Shown piece by piece: positions 29,549 through 37,964 of a DNA stretch of 64,000 bases (positions within the stretch are counted from its first letter, which is position 1; the number at the start of each line of letters is the position of its first letter). The stretch comes from Lignipirellula cremea (GTDB taxonomy: Bacteria > Planctomycetota > Planctomycetia > Pirellulales > Pirellulaceae). The notes under the pieces are model-generated. The model worked only from the letters and a program-made list of their open reading frames with translations, was not told where the DNA came from and ran no database searches. Location of the stretch: positions 6,491,001-6,555,000 of the forward strand of contig NZ_CP036433.1 in NCBI RefSeq assembly GCF_007751035.1. The letters are read 5' to 3'. Both the position numbers and the translations under genes were made by a program.

Positions 29549-30985
29549 ATGCCGAGCGACACGTCTAGACCCGCCCCAGCGATCAGGGCCTGCGCGCGAT
29601 TCAAGCCTCACCCCGCAGCGGCCCTTCGTCCGTTTTACCCCCTTTGTCTCGCGATCGTGTGGCTGGCGATGCTGGCCTGGCCGGGCGTCGCGTCGGCGCA
29701 ATTGAACGTCGTCCAGATCCTGCAGTCGGCGGTCGACAACCCCCAGGATCCCCGCTACGCCCCTGTCGAGCAGGCGATCGGAGCTTACCTGCAGGGCGAT
29801 CTGCAGGGCGCGATGACCCGTCTGGCGGCTGCCCGAAAAGCGGCCCCCGAACTCCCGCCGGCGGCCGTCATGCTGGCCCAGATCCACTTTGGCGCCGGTC
29901 GCATTGCGGCCGGGCAACAGGCGCTGGAACAGGCTGTGACCGACGAGCCGGAAGACCCCGAGGCGTACCTGATTTTTGGCGAGCTGGCCCTGGCCGAACA
30001 AAGGGCGGCCATCGCCGATACGCTCGCCCAGCGGGCATTGTTGTTATGCGAAGGCTCAACCCTCAGCGAGAAGCGCCTGGCCGGAATCCGCCTTAATGCG
30101 TACGGCGTGCAGCTGCAGACCAGCCTGCAGCGGGAACGCTGGAAGACGGCGGAGAAGTTCGCCAGGGCGATGCTCTCGATCGATCCCCAGTCGACCCGGG
30201 CGCGTACTTCGCTTGGCCGGGCTCTGTTCCTGCAGGGCGATCTGCGGGCCGCATTCGATACGTTCAAGCTGCTGCACGAACAGCAAGCCGGCGGTCTGCT
30301 GCCCGAAGTCAGCATGGGCCTGCTCTACGAAGAACTGACCCAGCGTGGTGACCCGACCAAAAGGGACAGCGCCCGACGGGCCATGGAAGCCGCCCTTGCC
30401 AAGGCGCCCGACGATTTAACCGTGCGGCTGGTTGTCGCCCGCTGGGCGATCGATGCCTGCGAGCTTGACCTGGCGCAGCAGTGTGTCGACGCGGCGATCC
30501 AGCTGGAGAGCGGTTCTTTCGAAGCGTTGCGACTGGCCGGCCTGCTGGCCCGGCTCCAGGGCGACCCGGCCGCGGCGGTCGCTTCGCTGCAGGCGGCTCA
30601 TATTCGCAGCCCTGTCGATCTTCCGGTGCTGACCCAGCTGGTGCTGGCGCTGGCAGACCAGAAAACAGAACAGAAACTGTCGCTCGAATATGGCCAGCTG
30701 GCCCTGCGACTGGCGAGCGTGAGCGAAGGCCCGCCCTCCCGTGAAGCGACCGTCGCCTGGGCCTGGGCCCTGCACCAGGCGGGTCGCCCGCATGAAGCAG
30801 CCGCCGCGTTGCCCGGCGCTCTTTCCGGCCCACTGACGGGTGAGTTCGCTTACCTCGCCGCGGCCCTGCTGGCCGGCCAGGGGGACAATCGCACCGCCCA
30901 GCTGTTGCTGCAGCCGCTGCTCGCCAAAGACGCCTGCTTCCCCCATCGGGCGGACGCCGAGACCTTGTCGAAATCGCTCCCCTAG
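29549..30985 (+). CDS. Secreted tetratricopeptide-repeat protein
   Basis: A 478-residue protein. An N-terminal basic stretch is followed by a signal segment (about 30-50, ending GVASAQ). The remainder is almost entirely TPR-like helical repeats, for example AIGAYLQGDLQGAMTRLAAARKA-type units and SLGRALFLQGDLRAAFDTFKLL. No enzymatic domain is visible, so it probably acts as a scaffold in the periplasm or envelope. It lies 87 bases after the preceding TPR gene and may be cotranscribed with it. Confidence 0.82.
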   Translation: MPSDTSRPAPAIRACARFKPHPAAALRPFYPLCLAIVWLAMLAWPGVASAQLNVVQILQSAVDNPQDPRYAPVEQAIGAYLQGDLQGAMTRLAAARKAAPELPPAAVMLAQIHFGAGRIAAGQQALEQAVTDEPEDPEAYLIFGELALAEQRAAIADTLAQRALLLCEGSTLSEKRLAGIRLNAYGVQLQTSLQRERWKTAEKFARAMLSIDPQSTRARTSLGRALFLQGDLRAAFDTFKLLHEQQAGGLLPEVSMGLLYEELTQRGDPTKRDSARRAMEAALAKAPDDLTVRLVVARWAIDACELDLAQQCVDAAIQLESGSFEALRLAGLLARLQGDPAAAVASLQAAHIRSPVDLPVLTQLVLALADQKTEQKLSLEYGQLALRLASVSEGPPSREATVAWAWALHQAGRPHEAAAALPGALSGPLTGEFAYLAAALLAGQGDNRTAQLLLQPLLAKDACFPHRADAETLSKSLP

Positions 30986-31345
30986 CCGTTACGGCGGGCT
31001 AAACTTTCCTCCCTTCCTGCGGGGGATCCGCGTCTGCAGGAACACTCTCGATCCAGCGGAAAGGGCAGGGGAGCGCGGCGGCGTTCTGCACGCCTCAAGT
31101 CGTTTCTGTAAAGCAGCTTGCAGGGATGCATCGCGGGTAGACCCTGCACCGTTTGACCGCTTTTGGATTCTGGCTGGCGGCAGGGCGGGGAAGGCGTTCG
31201 TTCCTGTTGTGACGATTTTTTCTATTGGCGCACCCAGGTACGAACCGATGAATGATCAGGGCATATTGTTCCGCAACCCTGAATCAACCGCAGCGGGCGT
31301 CGCCATCAGATCGCCCCCTTATAATCCAGCAAAGGCGAGTTTGTC
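30986..31345. other. Intergenic region before fliW, no gene seen
   Basis: This 360-base stretch holds no frame with coding character. It should contain the promoter for fliW, but no standard promoter motif was convincing. Confidence 0.6.
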
Positions 31346-31786
31346 ATGGAAATCAGCACCTCCCGCTTCGGCGCGGTGGAGATCGAAGCCGACGATATCC
31401 TGCTTTTCCCCTCGGGCCTGGTCGGTTTTGAAGAATGTCGCCACTGGGTGATTCTGGCCGACTCCGAGAACGAAGCAGTCGCCTGGCTGCAGTGCATTAC
31501 GCATCCGGGCGTGGCGGCTCCGGTGATCAGTCCGCGTCGTTTCCTGCACGACTACCAGGTGCGTCTCACGCGGAGCGAGCTGTCGCCTTTGCAGTTGAGC
31601 TCGATTGACCAGGCTTATGTGCTGGCGATTGTCAGTCGCGAAGAGCATCGTTTTGCGGTCAACCTGAAGGCTCCGATCATCGTGAACCTGGACGGTCGCC
31701 TGGGACGCCAGGTCATCACCAGCGATGACCAGCCGATGCAGTTCGAGCTGACGCATACCGCTCCTCCTTTGCGGAAATCGGCGTAA
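31346..31786 (+). CDS. fliW: Flagellar assembly factor FliW
   Basis: A 146-residue FliW protein. Its typical segments are near the N-terminus (FGAVEIEADDILLFPSGLVGFEE) split over positions 8-30, the LQC motif around residue 50, and KAPIIVNLDGRLGRQVI near the C-terminus. FliW binds CsrA and blocks it until flagellin is secreted, so it sets the timing of flagellin translation. A csrA gene follows 310 bases downstream in the same direction, the usual partner arrangement. No structural flagellar genes are in the window. Confidence 0.95.
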   Translation: MEISTSRFGAVEIEADDILLFPSGLVGFEECRHWVILADSENEAVAWLQCITHPGVAAPVISPRRFLHDYQVRLTRSELSPLQLSSIDQAYVLAIVSREEHRFAVNLKAPIIVNLDGRLGRQVITSDDQPMQFELTHTAPPLRKSA

Positions 31787-32096
31787 CAGTCGGAGTCGTC
31801 ACAAACGGAAACCGGCAAGGGCGTTTGATGAATGCCGATGCTGGTTGCCGATACCTTTTTCTGTAGCAGGAGCACCGCCGCGCCGGGCGGTGTTGTTCCC
31901 TGAAGCAGTCAAGAATATAAGGCCCCGCCGATCCGCCGACGTTGAGCAGAGTACTCCCCGTCTCTGCACCGCAAACTTCGCCTGTCCGCATCACTCCCGT
32001 GATTGGATCCCCAGGCGAACCCCGCGATTTCAACGTCGCCCCCCACCAACCTGTCGAGCGCGCCCACGCGCTTGATCCCGCAAGAAGGAGCCAGAA
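31787..32096. other. Intergenic region between fliW and csrA
   Basis: It holds a 7-bp perfect hairpin at 31873-31892 followed by ttgttcc, a weak terminator candidate for fliW, and the ribosome site aaggag for csrA. Nothing else was recognised. Confidence 0.55.
31873..31892 (+). terminator. Possible terminator after fliW
   Basis: A G+C-rich stem (31873-31879 with 31886-31892) and a 6-base loop are followed by a short T-rich run. The distance of about 85 bases from the fliW stop is acceptable. Confidence 0.4.
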
Positions 32097-32312
32097 ATGC
32101 TGGTCCTGTCGAGGCACCGTGACGAAAGCATCATGATCGGCGACGACGTGGTAGTAACTATCGTCGACATTCGAGGCGACAAGGTTCGTCTGGGAATTAA
32201 CGCCCCTCAAGATATCCCCGTTCATCGCCAGGAAGTCTACGAGGCGATTCAACGGGAAAACAAAAAAGCGATGCAGGTCAAACCGGGCCAGACTCGCGAC
32301 CTGGGCAAATAA
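32097..32312 (+). CDS. csrA: Carbon storage regulator CsrA (copy 1)
   Basis: A 71-residue RNA-binding regulator that blocks or stabilises target mRNAs by binding GGA motifs in hairpin loops. The start follows aaggag. The conserved beginning [16 protein letters not shown], the core VRLGINAP and the RNA-contacting [11 protein letters not shown] segment (Arg44 position kept) are all present. Located after fliW, it is likely the flagellin-related CsrA of this organism. A second csrA lies 3 kb downstream on the other strand. Confidence 0.97.
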   Translation: MLVLSRHRDESIMIGDDVVVTIVDIRGDKVRLGINAPQDIPVHRQEVYEAIQRENKKAMQVKPGQTRDLGK

Positions 32313-32856
32313 CGCCCTCTGCGACGTTCCAGGATTCGCACCGGGAGTCGATCCGTCCCGCCTGTCGGGCGCAAGAACGACTTCCTCGTGAGATCGCTGG
32401 TCGCTGTACGGTAACAGGCCATTCCCAACAGGGCCATTGCGCGCCAGGGAAAGCCTGCATTGAATACGCGTCGTCCGGCCGTTTCAACGGCCGTGGCGGC
32501 GCGCGTTCCTGCCGCCTGCCAGCTCCGGCTGTCTCGCTCCGTCCTGGAACCGTGAAGAAAACAACTGCCAGATTCTGGTTCGTCGTTTTGAGGAAGAGCA
32601 GACGCCGGACAGTCGACTTTCACTCCGTGAAAGGACGCGTTCTTTTGCGGAGCAAAAGACGACTTACCGTCGACTTCCGCGTCTTGAACGTCTCACGTCC
32701 TGCGGTCGACGCTTCCGCTCATTCCCTGCGCTATTCGCGATATCTGCAGGAGCTCTCCCTGTGCCGCTGCCATTTCACCTGGCGGCGGCGCGGCGGAGCG
32801 CATCGGGCTCCTTCCCTGATCTCCCCGCGCCGACGGAACCGCCGTTGGTCGCTTTC
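32313..32856. other. Intergenic region with paired small hairpins
   Basis: No credible gene was found in 544 bases; open frames here lack coding character. Two perfect 7-bp hairpins with 3-base loops stand 8 bases apart: 32617-32633 (loop TCC on plus, GGA on minus) and 32642-32658 (loop GGA on plus). A GGA loop is the binding signature of CsrA, encoded just upstream. Confidence 0.55.
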
Positions 32857-33714
32857 TTACGCCAGCCGTCCCATGCGTCCTGCCTGGTAATCCTGCACGG
32901 CCTGATGAATCTCTTCGCGCGTATTCATCACAAACGGCCCTTGCCCCACAATCGGTTCCCGCAGCGGTTCGCCCGTTAACACGAGCACCCGGGCAGCCGA
33001 CTCGGCCTGCAGCAACACGGCGCCAGCTTCCTGCTCGAACGACACCAGTTCGACCGACTTGACGGGCGACTCCTGCACCTGCACCTCTCCCTGCTGCACA
33101 ATCAGCAGGGCGTTATGGCTGGCCGGAATATCCAGTTCCACCCGGCCGCCGGCCTGCAGCTGCAGATCCCAGACGTTGATCGGCGTGACCGTTGTGGCCG
33201 GTCCGACCGTTTCGCCCAACCGGCCCGCGATCACCCGGGCGACGCCTGCCTGCTGGGGCAGCTCGACCTGGGGAATCTGGCCGCTGAGGATCTCCTGGTA
33301 GCGCGGCGGCGACATTTTCTCTTGCCGGGGAAGATTCACCCAGAGTTGGACCATCTCCAGCACGCCGCCTTCACGGGAGAAACGCTCGCTGTGGAATTCT
33401 TCATGCACCACGCCGGAAGCGGCCGTCATCCACTGGACATCGCCGGCTGCGATAGAGCCGCTACTGCCGCTGGAGTCGCGGTGTTCCAGTTCGCCCTGGT
33501 ACACGATGGTAACCGTTTCAAATCCGCGATGCGGGTGCTCGCCCACGCCGCGGACCGCCTCGGCCGGGGCAAATTCATAAGGGCCGGCATAGTCCAGCAG
33601 CAGGAAGGGATCAAAGGCGGCCCCATCGTGGTAAGAGAACAAGCTGCGTACGGGAAAACCGTCTCCCACCCAGTGGGGAGCCACATTGCGAACGATCTGG
33701 CGAATGGTCTTCAT
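32857..33714 (-). CDS. Pirin family protein
   Basis: A 285-residue bicupin. The ATG at 33714 follows ggaagg. The N-terminal metal-binding pattern is clear: HPHRGFETVTIVYQGELEHRDS with further His/Glu in VVHEEFHSE, as in iron-binding pirins and quercetin-dioxygenase-like relatives such as YhhW. The second cupin domain follows from about residue 175. The physiological role varies between pirins and is not shown here. It is divergent from an HxlR-type regulator, which probably controls it. Confidence 0.93.
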   Translation of the reverse strand: MKTIRQIVRNVAPHWVGDGFPVRSLFSYHDGAAFDPFLLLDYAGPYEFAPAEAVRGVGEHPHRGFETVTIVYQGELEHRDSSGSSGSIAAGDVQWMTAASGVVHEEFHSERFSREGGVLEMVQLWVNLPRQEKMSPPRYQEILSGQIPQVELPQQAGVARVIAGRLGETVGPATTVTPINVWDLQLQAGGRVELDIPASHNALLIVQQGEVQVQESPVKSVELVSFEQEAGAVLLQAESAARVLVLTGEPLREPIVGQGPFVMNTREEIHQAVQDYQAGRMGRLA

Positions 33715-33837
33715 GGAAACGTCCTTCCAAAGTAGCGGAACCCGGCCGCTACCAATCAATAAAACAAGGCGTTAAATGAACGCTGCCTGACGGAAACCGC
33801 CAACAGCATATAAACTTTTATGAACGTATTAACGAAT

Positions 33838-33885
33838 AGTCAACTATGGGCTAAAATGTAAGTTAGTTACACATAAGATACTAAC
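33838..33885. promoter_or_regulatory. Divergent pirin/HxlR promoter with inverted repeat
   Basis: The A+T-rich space between the two genes has a minus-strand TTGACT (33838-33843) with an ATAAAA-like -10 sixteen bases further, facing pirin. An inverted repeat GTTAGT...ACTAAC (33862-33867 with 33880-33885) lies beside it and is a candidate operator for the HxlR protein. Confidence 0.45.
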
Positions 33886-33924
33886 AACCCGACGACCACT
33901 CCCCGCAAGAGGTCGCAAACCATC

Positions 33925-34329
33925 ATGGCGAAAACCCCCACCGGCAAATCGACCCTTCCCAAAACAGACGCTCGCCCTCCAGCGGTGCGCAAAAAAGAGG
34001 GCCGCAGTGAATCGGCCAAAGAAGTTTCCTGCCCCGTCGAATCCACCCTGGAAGCGATTGGCGGGCGGTGGAAGGTGCTGATTATTTATCACCTGCTGGA
34101 AGCGACACATCGCTTTGGCGAGCTGACCCGCCTGCTGCAGGGAGTTTCTGCACGCACGCTCACGCGCCAACTACGGGAACTGGAAGAAAGCGGCATCATC
34201 GACCGGCACGTACACCAGGTGATCCCGCCCAAAGTCGAGTACTCGCTCACCGACCTGGGCCGGGCGTTAGAACCCGTCCTGCAGGCGATGCACGCCTGGG
34301 GCGAGCAGGTCGACAGCCGTCGCAAATAA
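33925..34329 (+). CDS. HxlR family transcriptional regulator
   Basis: A 134-residue winged-helix regulator. After a Lys/Pro-rich start of about 35 residues, the family core reads CPVESTLEAIGGRWKVLIIYHL, with the conserved Cys at about residue 36 and GGRWK, then the recognition region SARTLTRQLRELEESGII and the wing VEYSLTDLGRAL. HxlR proteins often sense reactive electrophiles or oxidants through that Cys and control divergent genes; here the divergent neighbour is pirin. Confidence 0.93.
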   Translation: MAKTPTGKSTLPKTDARPPAVRKKEGRSESAKEVSCPVESTLEAIGGRWKVLIIYHLLEATHRFGELTRLLQGVSARTLTRQLRELEESGIIDRHVHQVIPPKVEYSLTDLGRALEPVLQAMHAWGEQVDSRRK

Positions 34330-34391
34330 GGAACGAGCGACGAAATACGATCGGAAACAGAAAGGACGAGTCCTCCTCATCAGGGGGCCGT

Positions 34392-34472
34392 CGTGTGGTA
34401 TCAAATCGCGATTTCTTCGCTTTGCCTGGCTGGCGTGTGGTATCAAATCGCCATTTCTTCGCTTTGCCTGGC
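34392..34472. repeat. Two 39-bp direct repeats
   Basis: Bases 34392-34430 and 34434-34472 are identical except for one position, with a 42-base period (14 codons if read). They lie in non-coding DNA after the HxlR gene. Confidence 0.9.
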
Positions 34473-34623
34473 CCTTCTCCCCCGCATGGGACGACACCCG
34501 TTTCCTGGAGATTGGGCATTTGGGCTCGAGGCGGTAGGAATGGGCGTCGCAGGGGAAAGAGCGGCGCCCCCTTCGTCTTGCCGTTTCTGCTCTGCGTCCG
34601 CCGAACAGGTCGGGGCCGGATGT

Positions 34624-34693
34624 AGCCGAAGTCGCCAGACTTTGGAGAGGGTACTCGGCTGGGAACAGTGTCCAAACTCTGGCGAGTTCGGCT
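34624..34693. repeat. REP-like palindromic element, copy 2
   Basis: Arms 34624-34646 and 34671-34693 form a 23-base inverted repeat with two mismatches and a loop of about 24 bases. The right arm and its flank match copy 1 (22005-22078) in inverted orientation. Confidence 0.75.
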
Positions 34694-34767
34694 GCGGCAT
34701 GTGGGACACTTCCCCCTGCAATCGAAACGCCCACATTCCCTGCAGACTCCTGCACCTTCTTCACCAA

Positions 34768-35316
34768 TCAGGCGGCCCCCACCCAGAACGGGCCGAGGAG
34801 CCCCTGCTCGCCCGGATCAAGCGACGGGCCCTGTTCCGGATAAGCCGCTTCCGAGACCACGCTGAGATAGTCAAAATCGTCCCGGGCGGCGAACACAAAC
34901 GACAGGTCCGGTTCGGCGTTGTAAGCCGAGGCGACCGCCATCCAGGTTTTGTAGACCGCGGTCTTGGCGTCTTCGGCGTCCCGGTTGCGATCCGCATGCA
35001 GGCTGGCGTGCGCCAGATAGGTAACCGCCTGGGCCACATACCGGGCGCCCTGGTGCTGGGCGTACTTCGCCATGAATCGCAGCTCCGCTCCGTTCACCTG
35101 GGGTCGCTCGCCGCGGGCGAACGCCTCGACAGAACGCAGAGCGTTTTCGATCGCCTCTTCGCAGCCCGGATGCCGCGAGGCGTACATCGACTGCACCCGG
35201 CGAACGCAGCGCGACCCAAAGGCCAGCATCGCTCGCAGCGACAACTGCTTGAGCTGGTGCTTCGAGGGCAGGTCAATATCGGTATAGGCGGGCTGGGCAA
35301 TTTGAAGCGATTTCAT
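34768..35316 (-). CDS. Hypothetical protein downstream of csrA2
   Basis: A 182-residue soluble, mostly helical protein without signal peptide or metal motifs. The ATG follows cggagag. I do not recognise a family. Its middle has Ala-rich helices (YVAQAVTYLAHASLHA). It begins 45 bases after the second csrA in the same direction, so both are probably cotranscribed, and a link to CsrA regulation is possible. Confidence 0.7.
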   Translation of the reverse strand: MKSLQIAQPAYTDIDLPSKHQLKQLSLRAMLAFGSRCVRRVQSMYASRHPGCEEAIENALRSVEAFARGERPQVNGAELRFMAKYAQHQGARYVAQAVTYLAHASLHADRNRDAEDAKTAVYKTWMAVASAYNAEPDLSFVFAARDDFDYLSVVSEAAYPEQGPSLDPGEQGLLGPFWVGAA

Positions 35317-35361
35317 AGCGACTCTCCGGCACAGGGCGTTTTTGAGAAAAAAGAGCCTTAC

Positions 35362-35571
35362 TTAACTGGCGGCCCGGTCCAGCAGGACGACGGTTGAACC
35401 GATCACCGGCGGCAGCAGCGTGGCTTTCTGCAGCTCGCCACGGCGGATGGCGACTTCGCTGGGGGCTTCGATGCCAATGCGAACGGTGTTTCCTTTGATC
35501 TGCTGGACAACGATCCGAATGTTGTCGCCAATCTGGATTTCCTGTTTCAGCTTGCGAGTAAGAACGAGCAT
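35362..35571 (-). CDS. csrA: CsrA paralogue (copy 2)
   Basis: A 69-residue CsrA-family protein (MLVLTRKLKQEIQIGD, VRIGIEAP). The segment that contacts RNA reads EVAIRRGELQ here against [10 protein letters not shown] in copy 1; the key Arg is kept but the usual His is replaced. The C-terminus is more hydrophobic (VIGSTVVLLD). These differences suggest altered targets or partners. It lacks an adjacent fliW and is followed by the 182-residue hypothetical gene. Confidence 0.93.
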   Translation of the reverse strand: MLVLTRKLKQEIQIGDNIRIVVQQIKGNTVRIGIEAPSEVAIRRGELQKATLLPPVIGSTVVLLDRAAS

Positions 35572-35896
35572 CGTGTTTGTTCCCGTGTAGAAGGTTGTGC
35601 GTCCTCAACTAAAAGAAGAATACGGCTGCCCTCGGACACCTCCGGTCACGCCCCAATAAAGAAAATCGAAAAAGTTTTGAGCGATTCCGCGCAAGCCCAA
35701 AGCGGGCCGTCAGATGGGCGAAAAGAACCTTTTTTCACGATCACACGCGCGCATAAAAAAACCGAGTCGCCCACGGCAGGCGACTCGGTTTGTAGGCGAG
35801 AATAACTCTACCCGACTTATATGCGATCGACGTCAGGCGACGGCGCTCAATCAGACTCCACCCCTCATTTTTGGACGGGCAAAGTAAAAAAATGGC
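35572..35896. other. Intergenic region upstream of csrA2
   Basis: It contains the terminator at 35753-35791 and should hold the promoter for csrA2. No gene was found. Confidence 0.6.
35753..35791 (-). terminator. Rho-independent terminator
   Basis: A perfect 13-bp stem (35759-35771 with 35779-35791) with a 7-base loop is followed, on the minus strand, by a run of Ts. It ends the minus-strand gene at 35897-36358. Confidence 0.9.
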
Positions 35897-36358
35897 TCAG
35901 CGAACAGGCGCCGAGAAGGTTTTGGGATCAGCCGTTTCTAGCGGCGACGGAGCCACCTGCAGGAACCGCCCGCCGTTCTCGTACCAGCCATGCTGGGTAA
36001 AACGGCACCACGACAGCTCCATCAGGAATCCGGACCAGCCGTGTTCGCCGCCGGGCAGCGAAGCAATCATGCGTCGGTACGGAATGGCTTCGTAATGATA
36101 AAAGTCTAGGCCGCATTCTGAGAGATGCTTGCCAATTACGGCAATTGTTTTGGATTTTTCCACCACATTGTTCTGGTCGACCGGCGACAGATGGACCACA
36201 TACGGGTAGGGACGTCGTTTTACGCCGCGGCGTTCAGGCAAACTGCGGGGAGCGATGGGCGAGACCAAAGCTCGCTGAACGAGATCGCGAATTTCCTGTT
36301 CCGATGTTTTCTTCCCCTCCGGGGAACATGGCGCGCGGTCAAGCAACAACGTCGTCAT
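35897..36358 (-). CDS. Conserved hypothetical protein
   Basis: A 153-residue soluble protein. The start at 36358 (MTTLLLDRAP) is chosen; the region upstream in the same frame has poor coding character. The C-terminal half is rich in aromatic residues (GLDFYHYEAIPYRRMI, WCRFTQHGWYENGGRF). No family was recognised, although such short proteins are common in planctomycetes. It is a single gene ending at a strong terminator. Confidence 0.65.
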   Translation of the reverse strand: MTTLLLDRAPCSPEGKKTSEQEIRDLVQRALVSPIAPRSLPERRGVKRRPYPYVVHLSPVDQNNVVEKSKTIAVIGKHLSECGLDFYHYEAIPYRRMIASLPGGEHGWSGFLMELSWCRFTQHGWYENGGRFLQVAPSPLETADPKTFSAPVR

Positions 36359-36793
36359 AGGGCGGCAAACTCCAGATGCAAGACAAGGGAAAGCTCGCTC
36401 GCCAGTCCGTGCCGGCCGGCTGGAAATGTCCAGGGCCAGTTCATCGAACCTTGCCGGGCCTGCTTCCCGCTCCGCCATTTCCAGGCGAACGAAAAACCAG
36501 CAGCCACGGTGTCGAGCGACAAAGACAAGACGCATGGCAAATGCGTTATCTAATACTTACGTCACATTTGGAGCCCCGGCAAATGACGGGATCCATTTCC
36601 CCAAAAAAGGCGGTCAGCACCCGGATACACGCCCATCCCTGTGTCGCCGCCCCCATCCGCCGGCGGGTGGCCCCTGGTCGGAAGGTCAAGAAACGCCAGA
36701 AGCCGGCATGTCTGCCGGCTCCTGAACGTGTTTTTGGAGTTCTGATTTCCAGCGCTGCGGAATCCGCTTGCTGAAACAGGGCGACTGCCCTGC
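36359..36793. other. Intergenic region, no gene seen
   Basis: This 435-base stretch shows only one clear structure, a perfect 8-bp hairpin at 36701-36720 downstream of the minus-strand beta-propeller gene. Confidence 0.6.
36701..36720 (-). terminator. Hairpin after beta-propeller gene
   Basis: Arms 36701-36708 and 36713-36720 pair perfectly around a 4-base loop. On the minus strand a moderately T-rich stretch follows, about 75 bases after the gene stop. Confidence 0.45.
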
Positions 36794-37825
36794 TTAGAAC
36801 TTGCCTTCCAGTTTGAGCAGTTTGCCCGGTTTGGTTTCGGCGCCTTCTTCGGCGGTGCCGATGACGGTGATGTAGAGCGTGCCATCTTCGGCGAAGATCA
36901 TGCCGGTCGGCTTGTCGAGCGAGGCGATCTTTCGCGCTTCGACCGACTGCTTGTCATCTTTCACGCGCTTGAGCAACTGGAACAGGCCGCCTTCTTCCGG
37001 AGCCGACCAGGAGTAATCCAGGGCGTACAGCTGACGCTTTTTCGGTTTCGGCATCGGGGCGTAGGCCAGGGCGGTGATATCCGACAGGCCCGTTTCCAGA
37101 TTGAGCAGCATTTCGCCGTCGTTCGGGTTGTAGAAGGTCAGCAGGCCGTCGCCGGGCACGCTGATTTCGCCCATCTGACCAATCACCAGATCGCCAGCGG
37201 GGCTGATCGTGGCGGCGACGGGGGCGTCGACTTCGGTCTTTTCTTTGGTGGCGATGCTCCGTTCAAAACCGGTGATCGTGTCGCCTTCGATCTTCGCTTT
37301 GGAGACCCAGCCTTTGGTGTCGTCGCCATTGCAGGTGACAAACACGGCGTCGGCCGTGGCGGCCAGACCGTAGAAGTTGCCTTCGCCTTTGATATCGCCG
37401 TCGGCGGCCAGGGTGAAACTGGCTTTCATGGCGTCGGCTTTGATCGCATCCTTGCCGGCGTCCGGCACGGTGTAAACGCGGAGCATTTCTTCCCCGTCGG
37501 GCAGTCCGCCGCCGCCTACCACCAGCGTGGTTTTGTTCAGGAAGTGCAGACCCAGCGGGCCGATGTCGTACATCGGACCCTTGCCGTAAACGTCTTTGGG
37601 GAAATCGACAATCACGTCTTCTGCTTTGCCGTCGACAACGCGGATGATCTTGCCATTGCCGCTGTCGGAAACAAACACATGGCCTGTCTCCGGCTGAATC
37701 GCAACGGCGGTCGGGTTGTTCAGGTTGTCAAGGACCGTGGTGGTGGTCGGTTCGTCGGCCGCGAAAGCGGACGCCGCGACGCCAAACGCGGTAAGAAGCG
37801 TGAGCATCGTAGCCAGGCTTTTCAT
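36794..37825 (-). CDS. Secreted beta-propeller (SMP-30/NHL-like) protein
   Basis: A 343-residue protein. The ATG at 37825 starts a clear signal peptide (MKSLATMLTLLTAFGVAASA). The rest has repeated propeller-blade patterns, such as NPTAVAIQPETGHVFVSDSGNGKIIRV and DKPTGMIFAEDGTLYITVIG, typical of NHL or SMP-30-like propellers. No catalytic residues can be assigned. It lies 126 bases after the MauG-like peroxidase gene in the same direction. Confidence 0.8.
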   Translation of the reverse strand: MKSLATMLTLLTAFGVAASAFAADEPTTTTVLDNLNNPTAVAIQPETGHVFVSDSGNGKIIRVVDGKAEDVIVDFPKDVYGKGPMYDIGPLGLHFLNKTTLVVGGGGLPDGEEMLRVYTVPDAGKDAIKADAMKASFTLAADGDIKGEGNFYGLAATADAVFVTCNGDDTKGWVSKAKIEGDTITGFERSIATKEKTEVDAPVAATISPAGDLVIGQMGEISVPGDGLLTFYNPNDGEMLLNLETGLSDITALAYAPMPKPKKRQLYALDYSWSAPEEGGLFQLLKRVKDDKQSVEARKIASLDKPTGMIFAEDGTLYITVIGTAEEGAETKPGKLLKLEGKF

Positions 37826-37932
37826 CGGTTCAATCTCCAGGGGGTTTCGTAATCCATTCATATCGAAGACGCCCCCAACAAAGGGAATCGCGTCTTGTTG
37901 CATCTAATCCAGCTGCCCATCGGGCCAGAAGC

Positions 37933-37964
37933 TGCTTATTCGGGAAGCTGCTTATTCGGGAAGC
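37933..37964. repeat. 16-bp tandem duplication over a stop codon
   Basis: A 16-base unit (ctgcttattcgggaag) is present twice in a row at the end of the peroxidase gene. The gene uses the TAA in the copy nearer to it; the second copy lies just beyond. Confidence 0.85.

Larger units (their letters stand above)
34330..34767. other. Repeat-bearing intergenic region
   Basis: It has no convincing gene. It contains two 39-base direct repeats and a long palindrome; see separate entries. Long open frames on both strands here are caused by the repeats. Confidence 0.65.

Noticed and set aside
32552-32890. A 112-codon open frame between csrA and pirin
   Set aside because: It runs over small hairpins, overlaps the pirin gene end, and looks non-coding (Arg/Ser-rich).
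34393-35397. A 334-codon plus-strand frame
   Set aside because: It begins in direct repeats and continues antisense to the 182-residue hypothetical gene.
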